NCBI GenBank assembly: GCA_029204225.1
Contig: CM055108.1
Coordinates: forward strand, 11,129,782-11,193,781
Direction of reading: 5' to 3'
Origin: Diphasiastrum complanatum
Taxonomy: Eukaryota > Streptophyta > Lycopodiopsida > Lycopodiales > Lycopodiaceae
Length of the DNA stretch: 64,000 bases
Shown here: piece after piece, positions 46,346 through 56,893 of the stretch
Position numbering within the stretch: position 1 is the stretch's first letter
Layout of the letters: every line of letters starts with the position of its first letter
Position numbers and translations under genes: made by a program
The notes under the pieces: model-generated
What the model saw: the letters and a program-made list of their open reading frames with translations, nothing else
Databases searched by the model: none
Told to the model about the DNA's origin: nothing

Positions 46346-47270
46346 GCGCTTGAGATCGATACCAACACGGAATATTGGTTTTGAGTGCAAGATCTATAGA
46401 GATTATTTGCAGAAAAGAGATGCGCGCTCGAAAGCGATATTGCACAGCAGGCGGTATCGGACTCGAGCGCATTGTGAGAGGGCGGAAATTTGAAAGATGA
46501 AAGAACGCGCTTGAGAGCGATATCGGGAGCTAAAAGCGAAAATTTTAAGAAAAAAAAATGAAAATTTCGAGGACTTATATATACGCAATTTTTGCACGTG
46601 TGAAAAGATGGCCGAGACACGTGTTGCCAGATGATTAGACCACATGGAATGTCTGTACTGACAATGATGAGCCAATTATGAGGCCACGTGGACTGAGACA
46701 CGTGTGCGAATCCCTAATCAACGCGTGTCATTCTCGCACATGATAGATGTCAGATCAATCATACTAGGTACTACACATTTAATTTGGCTAATCACAAGTC
46801 GACATGTGTTCCTTCGCCAATCCTCCACATGTGCAATTTTTTTTTTATAATTATGTCTTTTTGGGCTCATATTTTCACGCAAATTCATGATTGCTTTGCT
46901 GGATATCGATTTCAAGTGCGCCGCTTGCTCTCATTACATCTCGTTGGCTATTATGCACCTAGATCCGATACTGCATAGTCCGGTATCGCATTCGAGCGCG
47001 TCTCGCAACCCTTTTCTTTATTGCTCATCGTCCTTGCACATTAGGTCTTTTTCGGTTCGGATTTTCATACAAATTTACGATTGCTTTGCCGGATATTGAT
47101 TTCAAGCGCGCTGTTGCTCTCATTACGTCTCGTTGACTATTATGTGCATGGGTCCGATACTGCATCTTCCGGTATCGCATTCAAGCGCGTTTCGTATCCT
47201 TTTCTTTCCTGCTCGTTGTTCTTGCGCTTAGATCCGATACTCCAGCTTCCAATATCTCTCTCGAGCGCAC
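46346..47270. promoter_or_regulatory. Divergent intergenic region with repeated GCGC(T/C)TGA-GATATCG motifs
   Basis: Between gene H (leftward) and gene P (rightward), about nine copies of a composite motif occur. On the left it reads GCGCTTGAgagCGATATCGG or similar (46346, 46422, 46507; a rightward-type one at 46453). On the right it reads as the reverse, GGATATCGATTTCAAGTGCG (46902, 46981, 47091, 47171, 47251). The right group also belongs to a ~190-base tandem duplication (about 46855-47045 and 47046-47236). Sites thus point outward in mirror orientation around ~46700. They are likely binding sites of a bidirectional promoter, or of an element-encoded DNA-binding protein. Confidence 0.6.
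46574..46704 (-). promoter_or_regulatory. TATA box and G-box cluster upstream of gene H
   Basis: On the minus strand TATATATAAG (46574-46583) lies ~310 bases before gene H's ATG. Immediately upstream of it are four CACGTG G-boxes at 46595, 46618, 46685 and 46699. G-boxes bind plant bZIP/bHLH factors. The spacing suits a leftward promoter. Confidence 0.55.
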
Positions 47271-47350
47271 GTTGCCTTGACGTGCTTGTGACCTGGGGTT
47301 TGTGCCTGAGAGCGATATTTGGAACTTCAGTTCTATTATTTTTGTTTAAA

Positions 47351-48070
47351 ATGTCTAATTTTAAATCCAGTTTGCTTTTTTTTTTTAATGAATTTGGTAT
47401 TACTGATAGGTTGGACTATTTCAAATCTCTTTTTTCTCCTTTTCTTTTTATTCTGCCTTCTATAACTGAGGGCCCTAGTGTGGAGACATTTTCTGGGATA
47501 TATCTTAGATTTAAGTCCCTGCTCAGTACTTCGTTATTTAGGTCTCATAATAAAGACATGATTCATTATCAGGACCTGGTGGCACTCGACAAGCATATAT
47601 ACTGGAGCTTACTTTGTTTTTTATCATTTTAGGAAACAATTTTCTTTGATGATTTCGCAATTCGTCGAGGAGGGCAGAGACCTTCTGCGGGAGAATTTTC
47701 AAGAGATCATGCACTTGGGCACTATCTAAAGTCCTTCAAGAATAATGAGATAAGTGTTGCCCATTCAAAGTTTCATCAACATGGTGAAACTATGATTATG
47801 GCAATCAAGGCACCATCTCATTTTCTTGGAGGACATAATTTTAATAAGGCGCATAAAATAATTTTTGTAAAAAAAACTATTGTGGTTAAAATTTTAGGAT
47901 ATGGACCAGTGAATTCCATGCTCAGATCATCTCATTTTGCAGTGTATGCTGCTTCCGTTGATCTGAGTAAGCATGAAAACTATGAGCTATTGGATCCATA
48001 CGAAAGAAGAAAATTGTTGCATGATTCTAAGTTGCAACTTTCATTGGAAAAAATATCAGAAGCAAATTAG
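47351..48070 (+). CDS. Unrecognised ORF of the 43-51 kb cluster (gene P)
   Basis: One frame runs 240 codons from MSNFKSSLLFFFNEFGITDR to SLEKISEAN with a single TAG at 47630-47632. That TAG coincides with a textbook splice acceptor (T-rich tract, CATTTTAG then GAAAC), so an intron ending at 47632 is likely; the donor is uncertain (a GTGG at ~47579 is one candidate). The second part (FFDDFAIRRGG, HYLKSFKNNEISVAHSKFHQ, VVKILGYGPVNSMLRSSHF, YELLDPYERRKLLHDSKLQL) is compositionally normal protein with no recognised domain. It is transcribed away from gene H and towards gene T. It is the only cluster gene for which I see no certain inactivating change. Confidence 0.5.
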
Positions 48071-48229
48071 ATACTGCTGAATTGTACTTTGTAAATATTT
48101 TCATTAAATATACAAAATTTTATTGTGTGTCTATAGCCTACTGGCTTGTATAAATTTGCATGCTTTCTGAAATTTTTTATAATCCGTTGATTTTGTATTA
48201 TAACAAATTTGGATTCTTCTATAAAACCA

Positions 48230-50904
48230 TTGAAAAAGTTGTTATATATAGCTGTTTTTTGTGCTAGTCCCGCCATGTTGTGTACTTTTATGAAATGCCG
48301 CTCTTGCTTGCCAATGAGATTTTTTTATTCCTTGCGATGACCATATGCTAAGACTTCCACTATTTCTTGCAAAGAATGTTGAATGATGTCGTAAAATGTG
48401 TTGCATGTCATAAAAACATAATCTAAATAGTACCAACATTATCTAATTTAATTGCACATATTTGTCTATCGTAGTGTAATATCAAAATCTTACCATATAA
48501 TGTGTTATATGATCAACACCCCATGCACTCTGAACTGCATCCACAAATCCATTGGTTGTTTTCTGTATCATTTGAACATCAGTTTTTGAAAATCTATTTT
48601 TTCTCAAGTATTTCACCATGTTGTCTAATTTTTTCCAAATTTCTACTTTGTGTATACGAGTAAAACCTTCTTCTTCGAAATCTTGAGTTGCTGCAATAAT
48701 TTCTTTCCAAACTGTGTAATGAACCTTAGATTGTTTGCCAGAATAATTTGATAAAAATCTTCGAGCTTTATATCCTCCAATGTTCAGCTTGCATGGAATA
48801 TTTCCTATTTTACTTGATAACTTGTCATCTTTTATAATTTTAATGTGGCCTTTATGTAAGCCTGCTTTGGACAACACATCCTCTAATCTGAAAATAGCTT
48901 CCTTTGTAGAGGCCTCTAGTTCGGAATTCCATGCAAGCAAGATGTAAAGATATATTATTTTTTCTATAATACGCACCTCCACATGCAATGTATAGATATG
49001 AACATTTTGTAGAGGAATCGATATTACAGGTTTCCAATTAGGATCTTCTCGATCTCTTGATATTCCTGTACTCCTTGTCATGTCTTTTGCTGTTTTCATG
49101 CAGTACAAACAAGGGTGTTTAGAGTTAGCGCCATGAGATACATTGAACATACATTTTAATGTCTTTAGATCTCCTGCTTAATGCCATCGAATGTTGAAAG
49201 TGCCAATTCCAGGAATATTGAGTGGAACTCCCTCCATGTGATTTTTTATGGTGGCAGAATATGATGTTCTATTAAATATCCATGAGAGAATGTTATGGTC
49301 TTCTTTCAGCACCTATAAGAGAATACAAAAACGTGATTAGCCTCATAATATTGACATAGAGAAGATTTTAGATATGAAATCCTATTCAAATGATTATCCC
49401 TATTTATTATGCAAAGGAACTGCTATACCTGAAATGCTGCCAACCACCAAATATAATTTTTTGATTGAACACTGAAATTGAGGCCTTCTGAGTCTTCTGA
49501 ATTTGAAAGTGCTCCAGTCGTGATCGTGAGACTGACTCTTTCCATTTTTTGTCCTTTTATAATTTCAGACTCAGCTAACTTGAGAACAACTATCAACTTG
49601 TTATTGACATTCTCATTTGTAATACCGTAAAAATTTATGATGAATGTTAATAACTGGTTAATGTCAATAAATAAATTGCTAAAATTGTTATATGCTAGAC
49701 TTTCTCCTTTCGAGCAATACACTTCATTGATATGAGGTGGATTACCAACTATTGTCTGCATACCATGGTTTAACATGTTTTTAAAAAAAAGAAGATGAAA
49801 TGGTCGTGGGATTGGAAACTTTTTAATATTTACCTGTGCAAATGCCTCCTTTATCATCTTAAACATTGTTGCATATGCTTCCCTACTGATGCTAGAAAAG
49901 TCACATGCCCCCTGAAGCAATGTAATGTCTAATATTTTTCCAACTTCATCCATAATGCTATCAGTAACTGAAGCCTTAATCTTTTTCATTTTGTTATTAT
50001 TTAACACCGATTTCATAGATTTAGAAGTCAAGATAGAGCCTAGTGAGTTTCCAATTGAAATCTCATCGGCCAAATGGTCTTCAACAACCAATGCTGATCT
50101 GCATTGCAAACATAATGTTCATGAAAATGTTAGTAGAAATTAGGACACTCATAGTATTCACAACAGTATATAATAAGCCAATCAACAGAAAGTTGAAATG
50201 AATAAATAACAAAATTAGTGATTATGAATAAATCAAAAAGTTCAAGTAGTTTTCAGTACCAAATAAGCTATAACTTTCTTGAATACACAAATTCGTCTTT
50301 TTCTATGACCTCCTCTAGATGATAGATCACATATATCCTTGTTTATCAGTCTTTTCCTCTTGTTGCTTCGGACCTTTCTGTTGAGCACATCCATATCTTT
50401 AACAAGAGACAAATATGAGATATGCATGGATTGAAATGCAATTTTTATCTCATCATTACTAGTTGTATAATGATGCAAAGAAGATTTCAACCTTTGGATC
50501 TCCTCCTTGAACATCTCATTTTCATCCAAACAAGTTTTCATCTTTGTAGATTTTTCTTCGCACTCCTTCGATATTTTCCTTGATTCCTCTTCCAAATAAT
50601 GTGTTCTTTGCATTGAATGTGCATTCCCATAGAGCATCAAATTCTCACAGTATCCCAAAAGGCCATTTTTACCATGACACATATAGATTATTAATAGACT
50701 CACCGAATGAAAATCTGGATGTTGCAATGAACATGGATCAATAGGATACAATGTTCCTGATGACCATAAATCTACATGTTTTAGCTTTTCTTCCCTGTAT
50801 CGGACCATATCAGAAGTTGACAATTTGGGTTGCTTTGAATTTCTCGTCCTGAGCGGAGCATATTCTGGTGACAGATCCACATGAAGATGATAAAGCTTTG
50901 TCAT
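48230..50904 (-). pseudogene. Multi-exon transposase-like gene (gene T)
   Basis: Exons on the minus strand: 50904-50260 (LHVDLSPEYAPL, then a Lys/Glu-rich coiled coil and basic RSNKRKRLINKDICD); 50098-49834; 49755-49429; 49312 to ~48990; up to 48494; and ~48440-48230. Junctions 49834/49755 and 49429/49312 have GT/AG borders and matching phase. The core has PGIGTFNIRWH, a TAA (49178; CAA to TAA fits), AGDLKTLKCMF, then GANSKHPCLYCMKTAKDM with a Cys pair, and a C-terminal WSSQGIKKSHWQARAAFHKS followed by TQHGG. The order Asp-containing GDLK block, CxxC block, then SQG..xSH...HGG resembles uncharacterised transposase-like proteins scattered in eukaryotic genomes (family recollection, not proof). 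Where that family usually has an acidic residue this copy may have Lys (GIKKSH). Its 5' side is abutted by a retroelement LTR at 50977. Confidence 0.5.
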
Positions 50905-50976
50905 CAGTATAGTAGTATAGTAACAAACAACACAATGACAATAACAAAGCTGGAGATGGCGCTAACGACTCTGCTG

Positions 50977-51569
50977 TGTGAGAAATTGGCAAAAATCTAG
51001 CTTGGTATTTTTTATGATAGAAGGTTGTAAGTGACTCTCACATGTGTGGAGGATGTTCCCACGTGTGGAGAATTGTAAAGTAACCATAAGTGGTCTAATA
51101 GAATTTGAGATATGCTTGAAAATGGTCCAATAGAATCTAGAGGTGAATGGATCAATGGTCCAATAGGATTAAGAGGTGGCAAAAGTGTGGTCCAATCATG
51201 ATTGAGTATTGTGGTAGCTCATGGATCTATTAGTATCATTGTACTTCTCATTTGGATCTAATTGATTTTGAGATTGAGTGGATTTTGAGTGTAATTGGAT
51301 TTCTAGCTTTCTCTCTCTACCCGAGAGCTCATGACAATTTTCTCTCTCTACCCAAGGAGAGCAGCTTGTTTTTACTTAGAATAATTTTTGAATACTTCCC
51401 ACACGTGTGAGTGAGAGTTGGACGTGATTGAATGCATGTAGTAGTGTGTTTTTGCCATAGAATCAAAGATAGATCTTGAATCTCAATCTAATCTTGATCT
51501 TGGTGCATCTACACATCTTAGGAGATCACAAGTACATGTTGTGGACAGTCCACACGTGTGAAATCAACA
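50977..51569 (+). repeat. 5' LTR of second Gag-only element
   Basis: 593 bases from TGTGAGAAATTGGC to GAAATCAACA, directly followed by the primer site. It contains three or four TGGTCCAATA-type direct repeats (51090-51200) and CACACGTGTG palindromes, as in the related element's LTR. Confidence 0.88.
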
Positions 51570-52324
51570 TGGTATCAGATCTTACTAAGGTTACCATGCA
51601 TTTTGATCCATTTAAGTGAAAACTATTCATCAATCTTGAGCTAGAAATTGTCAAGATCCATTTTCCTAGCTATCTTGTCCAATTTTGAAACCAAAGAGAT
51701 CAATAGGGCATTGATTGGGTCTGACCTGGTACTGTATGGAATCAGGTGCTCAGAAACGTGTGAGGAACATCCAATTTCAGTTTGGGAGTTCTCTTTCATG
51801 TTTGATCCAAAAATCTTGCTGGATAGCTTGTTTTGAAGCTACTTTTGTCTAGTTTCTGATGCAATCAGTTTCATTCCATTTGGTTGTGCCAATCAAAACT
51901 TATAAGATTTTGAAGAGGGTTAGGTAGGGCACCTAGACCTGGGTGGGCACATTTGGTTTGGTCAAGAGATTGCCTGTTTGATCTAAAATCACAGTTGAAT
52001 GCTTACCAATCTCATCTATATGTGATCTAGGCACTGTTTTGAGATCTTAGCCATTTTGTTTCATGCAATATCATTGTATTTGAGTCAAATTTGGTTTTTT
52101 AGTGTATTTCACACGTGCTAAGAGTGTTTGATCCTAACTTTGCCCATACTCCATCATTTGATGTGAAGTAGATCTAGTTTTGGAGAGATTGAGATAGCTA
52201 GTGAGAATCATCTCACATTTTGTTGCAAGATCTTTCATAGGAGGAGATAGTACTTCATTATTGGATCCTATTGAGAGTGTGTAGCAACATTTATTGTTCA
52301 TCATTTGAGTTTTCTTCACTTCAA

Positions 52325-53754
52325 ATGGCTTCAATGAGTTCACCTTTGTTGGAGCCAAGTGAAAGATTGTCCACTTCAAACTATTTAATTTGGAAGATGA
52401 GGATGTAGTCCATCTTGATCCTTCAAGACGTGATGGACATAGTTCTTGGCCTTGAAGAAGAATCACAAGTTCTTCAAGAGGTTCAAAAATACAAAAAGAG
52501 AGCTAGGATGGCTCTCCACTACATTAAGACGGATGTCTCTAATGAGATATTGAGGGAGATAGGTACTTGTACAACAACCAAAGAAGCTTGGGAGTGTCTC
52601 AAGTCTATCTATGAGGCTAAGAACACCTCTAGGCTCCTCACTCTTAGAAATCAAATCTTCCAAAGTAGTCAAAAGAGTGATGAGAGTGCATTTAATCATG
52701 TTTTGAGAGTCAAGGATATTCATAGAGAGCTTGCATGTATTGGTGACTCAATCAATCAAAGTGCGCTAGTCCAAGTCATTTTCAATGGCTTGAGAGATGA
52801 ATATGACAACCTTGTCCAATCCTATGCCATTAAGGAGGAGCTACCAAGTTTGGAGGCCCTTCAAAGTGTGCTTATTTATGAAGAATCAAGACAAGAGTAC
52901 AAACTCTTGAGGATGGACAAGCTATCACTCAATCATGATGATGGCAAAGTTCTATTTGCCAAGCACAAAGAGAGGAGTAAGAAGCAACACCATCACTTCT
53001 CTAATGACAAAGCTAAAGACCAAGATGGAGAGGAGGAGGATACCTCTAATGCTTCTAATTCAAATCTCAAGAAGAAGAAGATCAAGTGCTTTTATTGTGG
53101 CAAGAAAGGCCATTATGCCACCAATTGCTTCAAGAAGAAGGGTCAACTCAATCAAGCCAACATCACCAATGAGAAAGAAGACTATATTGCAAGTGATGGA
53201 GATGGCTCTCTTATGACATCAAGCTTCTCCTCTTCCACCTTCAACAAGGATGACTCATGGTATATTGATAGTGGAGCATCTTTGCATATGTGTGGCTCCA
53301 AGCACTCTTTTTCATCTATTAGGCCTTATGATGGAGTCAAGAAGACCATATACATTGCAAGTAAGCATGAGTGCAATATTGAAGGAGTAGGGATTAGTCC
53401 CTTAAAGCTTGCATCTTCCAAAGATCTCTTTCTCAACAATGTCTTTTTGTCCCAAAGCTTACAAAGAACATCTTAAGTGTTGGCCAACTTCTTGATAGTG
53501 GCTTTGATGTCAATTTCAATATTGACAATTGTGTGATCAAGAAGGATGGTGAGATCCTTGCATATGGATCAAGATTTGAAGGCATCTACAAATTGGATCC
53601 AAGTGAGAGTGCAAACTCTCTTGATGTTTCTTATATGTCCAATGTTTCAAAGGAGGATGATCACACAAGATGCATATATCTTCTCTCTTCAAGTATTATG
53701 GTGTATGATTATCCCTTATTATTCAAAGCATATGTTGAGAGAAATTCTCATTGA
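52325..53754 (+). pseudogene. Gag-protease of second Gag-only element
   Basis: ATG at 52325 (MASMSSPLLEPSERLSTSNY). A TAG at 52406 falls inside the conserved WKMRM motif, after which Gag continues openly to 53476 (LKSIYEAKNTSRLLTLRNQI; VIFNGLRDEYDNLVQSY). The zinc knuckle is CFYCGKKGHYATNC (~53090) and the protease site WYIDSGASLHM (~53260). Loss of one T near 53448 shifts the frame; the next frame resumes ILSVGQLLDSGFDVNFN, the normal continuation, to 53754. Relative to the intact ORF at 13857-16013, the domain order and the K-rich spacer are the same. Confidence 0.87.
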
Positions 53755-54068
53755 AGATCAAAGCTCTGAGGAGTATTGGAGCTCTTGAAGGAATAGCACC
53801 ATATGAAGTTTTGTTCAAGATGAAGCCTAAGGTTGATCACCTTAGTGAACTTAGTAGTGCTTGCTTTGCATATATTCCCTTGGAAACAAGGAGGAAGGAT
53901 GATCCAAGCTCATGGATCATGATTGGATACTCATCCATCAAGGAGGCCTTTAGTGTCTTTACACTCTCTATTTCAAATGTGATCATGAATAGAGATGTCA
54001 TATTGCATGAAGATGGAAGTGGCCGAGATCAAGGCTTCTCAAGAAGCATCACAAGTTATCTTTTTTGA
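53755..54068 (+). pseudogene. Integrase C-terminal relic of second Gag-only element
   Basis: Frame with GIAPYEVLFKMKPKVDHL, CFAYIPLETRRK and SNVIMNRDVILHEDG, the recognisable tail of copia integrase just before RT. The catalytic integrase core in front of it and all of RT behind it are missing, so this segment was retained when the enzymes were lost. Confidence 0.75.
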
Positions 54069-54822
54069 AGGTATTCAAGTTATGATGGGGCCAAGGTGTG
54101 AGGAGGACTTTCTTCTTCATATGATTTCAAGAAGATCTTCAAGATGCATGGCCGAGTCTTTATGGCTCACCTTACATGGCAAAGAGGGGCATCTTTCATG
54201 TTGTATCTACTACAACACATTCATATATGCTTCTCTTCCTTTTCTTGAAATGCTATCTTGCTTCATTGAATTTTTTGGATCTCAAAGTTCAAGAAAAGCT
54301 ATACTAGTTTTGTATGACACTTATGGTATGGACATGTTTCTTGTCATTATTGACTTAGATATGTTTCCAATATTTTTTGAAAGCAAGATATTGTATTGTC
54401 AAACATATACTCTTGGTTCTAGTAAGAACAAGATTGAGCTTGGTACTCACTTTTTTGAAAATCATGTTTTCACATGTTTTGAGGCAAATTGTAAACTCCT
54501 CTTGAGATTAAGTGAAGCATCCAAAGTGAACACTTACATCCTTGAGAGAAAAACTAGCCTAAAAAAGATCAAGATAGTCTTTGATATCAAGATTAGATCC
54601 ATCATGGATATAGTTCATTGTATGTGGACTAGTCAAGCTAGAAAGCATAATCTTGATAATCATCATTGTTTCACATCTTATGATCTTGATCTCCATGATC
54701 CTTATGAGGCTTGGAAGCCTCAGATTTCTCTATTTATGGTGCATCCATCATGCAAGTGGAACTTTCAAAGCAAAGATCATCATCAAGCATGGAGGAAGCC
54801 CATGATCATAGTGGCATATTGA
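53995..54822 (+). CDS. Unrecognised 3' ORF of second Gag-only element
   Basis: Open for 275 codons, overlapping the integrase relic in another frame, and ending shortly before the PPT. Composition is Cys/His/Phe-rich (HLSCCIYYNTFIYASLPFLE, FENHVFTCFEANCKLLLRLS) with no known domain. It occupies the place of RT/RNase H. The young relative also carries ~300 residues of unknown sequence here. It may be genuine coding sequence or a chance frame in filler DNA. Confidence 0.3.
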   Translation: MSYCMKMEVAEIKASQEASQVIFFEGIQVMMGPRCEEDFLLHMISRRSSRCMAESLWLTLHGKEGHLSCCIYYNTFIYASLPFLEMLSCFIEFFGSQSSRKAILVLYDTYGMDMFLVIIDLDMFPIFFESKILYCQTYTLGSSKNKIELGTHFFENHVFTCFEANCKLLLRLSEASKVNTYILERKTSLKKIKIVFDIKIRSIMDIVHCMWTSQARKHNLDNHHCFTSYDLDLHDPYEAWKPQISLFMVHPSCKWNFQSKDHHQAWRKPMIIVAY

Positions 54823-55014
54823 TGGAGCACTCTTCAAAGACATTGGCAAGAGATCTCTACCAAAGAGATCTTATCATGGATATGGTGAGGGTGCTGCTAT
54901 GATGGATCCCTTGGCTGATCTTCATTTCTTTTGCATACCAAAGGATCCACTCAAAAATATTTACAAACTTCTCAAGTGATCTAGTGCCTTTCCAAGCTCT
55001 TTTTTGAGGAGGAG

Positions 55015-55170
55015 TGTGAGAAATTCACAAAAATCTAGCTTGGTATTTTTTATGATAGAAGTTTGTAAGTGAATCTCACATGTGTGGAGGATGTTCCCAC
55101 GTGTGGAGAATTGTAAAGTGAATAAAAAATGTTTGATATAGGGGTCTCATAGAATTTCATAGTCAAGCAT
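55015..55170 (+). repeat. 3' LTR fragment of second Gag-only element
   Basis: Starts TGTGAGAAATTCACAAAAATCT right after the PPT and follows the 5' LTR closely to ~55122, then only weakly. Confidence 0.75.
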
Positions 55171-55399
55171 TTAGGTGTAGGATGTTGATAGGGTCAAATT
55201 TGGCATAGGCAAATTTATTTCAGCATTTTGAAAAATTATATTTTAATTGTGGTTAAACACCAGTGAAGTTTGATGTGACTAAACTAAGGTGCATTCATTC
55301 ACATGGAAAGTAGAACGAGCAGATGTCTAAAGAAGTTAGAAAATGATATTATAATTACTTTATAGTTATTTTTCTCTCTCCTACATGGCATTTTTTATA

Positions 55400-55431
55400 G
55401 GGCCCTCTTTGGGCCCATATTTTCTCTAATG
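55400..55431. repeat. Transposon-terminus-like sequence joined to V-ATPase d fragment
   Basis: GGGCCCTCTTTGGGCCCATA then TTTTCTCTAATG ends exactly where the V-ATPase d sequence (CNNLSQC) begins. A diverged copy in the same orientation (56761-56793) ends exactly where the other half of the V-ATPase d fragment begins. The two look like the ends of one element that once split the fragment. Confidence 0.5.
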
Positions 55432-55870
55432 ACAACTTGAGCCAATGCGAGAATTTAGATGATATAACGCTGCACCATGATCTGTGGCAGTGATGTTTGC
55501 TCGATTGCATAGTCTCATTGCAAGTTGCTTATTCTGCTTATGTCGACATTATCTTGGAGGACCAAGTTGGAAGGTAAGATCCGGCCGAAGAGATGGAAGA
55601 GTGTCGAGATTATCAGACGTTGCATCCAACATCCCCGCACCAACCTTCAATCTTCAACAACTCACATAGAGCTTTTATTCAAAAGGTCTTTCCCAGGATG
55701 ATATGATCACCCTCTCAAATATACACCTTTTCATTTTAGTCTGCTTCTATACAAATTCCACTCGAAATAGATTCTTCTGATGGCTTTTTTGAATGATGGA
55801 AAATCAGGTGCTCATTTAGTAGGAGTTTCTCATTGCTCTTCGTGCACAAACCGTCTCTACAATTTCAACA
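55432..55870 (+). pseudogene. Inverted V-ATPase d fragment copy, 3' half
   Basis: Reverse complement of about 42080-42480 with a small insertion. In the + direction it encodes NNLSQCENLDDITLHHDLW before stops. It starts precisely at the codon after the point where the 56795-56893 copy stops, so both derive from one split fragment. Confidence 0.8.
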
Positions 55871-55871
55871 A

Positions 55872-56760
55872 CACCACACCACAAGATCCATCATTGGATG
55901 GATATAAATCTGCAAGAGAAAAATGATCAGATTGGCAAGTTTACTATTAGATATTTATGAATGACAAAAATCAAAGTATCAAAAATATCAATACTCACAG
56001 TTGCTTTTTTTGTGATCCTGACAGTTGAATCCTTGCACATTTATCTCTGAATGCATATATACATGTTGGACTAGAATTTCAGAAATAGATTTTCCTCTTG
56101 ATGATGTTCTGAAATCCAAAATTTTGGCCTTTCAATAAGATCGAAATGATAGTTTTGACCTTTTCCTTTTTCGAAATGCTCCTCTTGATGATGGATGCAT
56201 CAAAACCCAAGAGTTTTTTGAATATTTTTTTGGCACCCATAATCCATTATCATCTGTCTCGTTGAATAGAAGCACAGAGTCGATTGAGGAGCATGGCTTC
56301 CTTGATGGCGCCATTCGTAATTTGCATGCAAAAATCTGAAACAATGAACTATTAATCTGAAAATTTGCGTAGACAAAAAGCCATGAATCTGAAAAAAAGT
56401 GTTGGCAAAAATTTGAAACATTGATCTATTTGGCACCACAAATTAACTCTGGTTATCCCTGTTAACCATGGTTTGACAATGCATATACATTAATGGTACA
56501 TCGATTTTCTCATCTCAACCATCTGTCATATTCATTTTCAATATTTTTGCGTCTCTTCGGGCAGTGATGAGCTAGAAGGGCAGGCCTCATCACCCAATAG
56601 CATTTCCACATGCTGCCCGACGAAACAGCAATATGTTTAAAAAGTTTTTCTTTTATTTATATTTGAAAAATTTTACGTTACGTAGAACCTTGAAGCTAAG
56701 GTTTCAATTGGTCCACATGGCAAAAAAATAAAAAATAAAAATAAAAAAGCATCTTTTTCA
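55872..56760. other. Non-coding stretch between V-ATPase d fragments
   Basis: No gene is recognised. It contains short imperfect internal repeats (AATCTGAAA and GATCTATT variants near 56330-56430) and may include the body of the element whose ends flank the fragments. Confidence 0.35.
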
Positions 56761-56794
56761 AAGGCCCTCGTCGGGCTCTTAGTTTCTCTAATGT

Positions 56795-56893
56795 GTAGTC
56801 AACATCGGTGAGCATGCGGGATCTGCAAGCCCGACCAATGGCTTCAAGGTACCCAGCATGGATGTTGAAGGTAAGCGCCTCAAACCCATACAT
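56795..56893 (-). pseudogene. V-ATPase subunit d fragment, first 33 codons
   Basis: MYGFEALTFNIHAGYLEAIG to LTDVDY on the minus strand, colinear with 42583-42486, then cut by the transposon-like terminus at 56793. The copied 5' flank (56894-57045) and a short interrupted CT run (57047-57069) follow. Same source as the 42-kb copy. Confidence 0.82.

Larger units (their letters stand above)
50977..55170 (+). mobile_element. Second Gag-only copia-like element
   Basis: 5' LTR 50977-51569, primer site TGGTATCAGAT 51570-51580, Gag-protease 52325-53754, an integrase-tail relic, an unknown 3' ORF, PPT TTTTTGAGGAGGAG 55001-55014 and a 3' LTR starting at 55015. The 3' LTR matches the 5' LTR for ~110 bases (to ~55122) and then decays, so it is truncated or disrupted. 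PPT, LTR ends (TGTGA) and gene content match the young element at 12946-17519, so the two are related members of one group. This copy is older and defective. Confidence 0.85.

Noticed and set aside
46155-46915. Overlapping minus-strand frames upstream of gene H
   Set aside because: They cover the repeat-motif promoter region, disagree with one another in frame and show no conserved residues.
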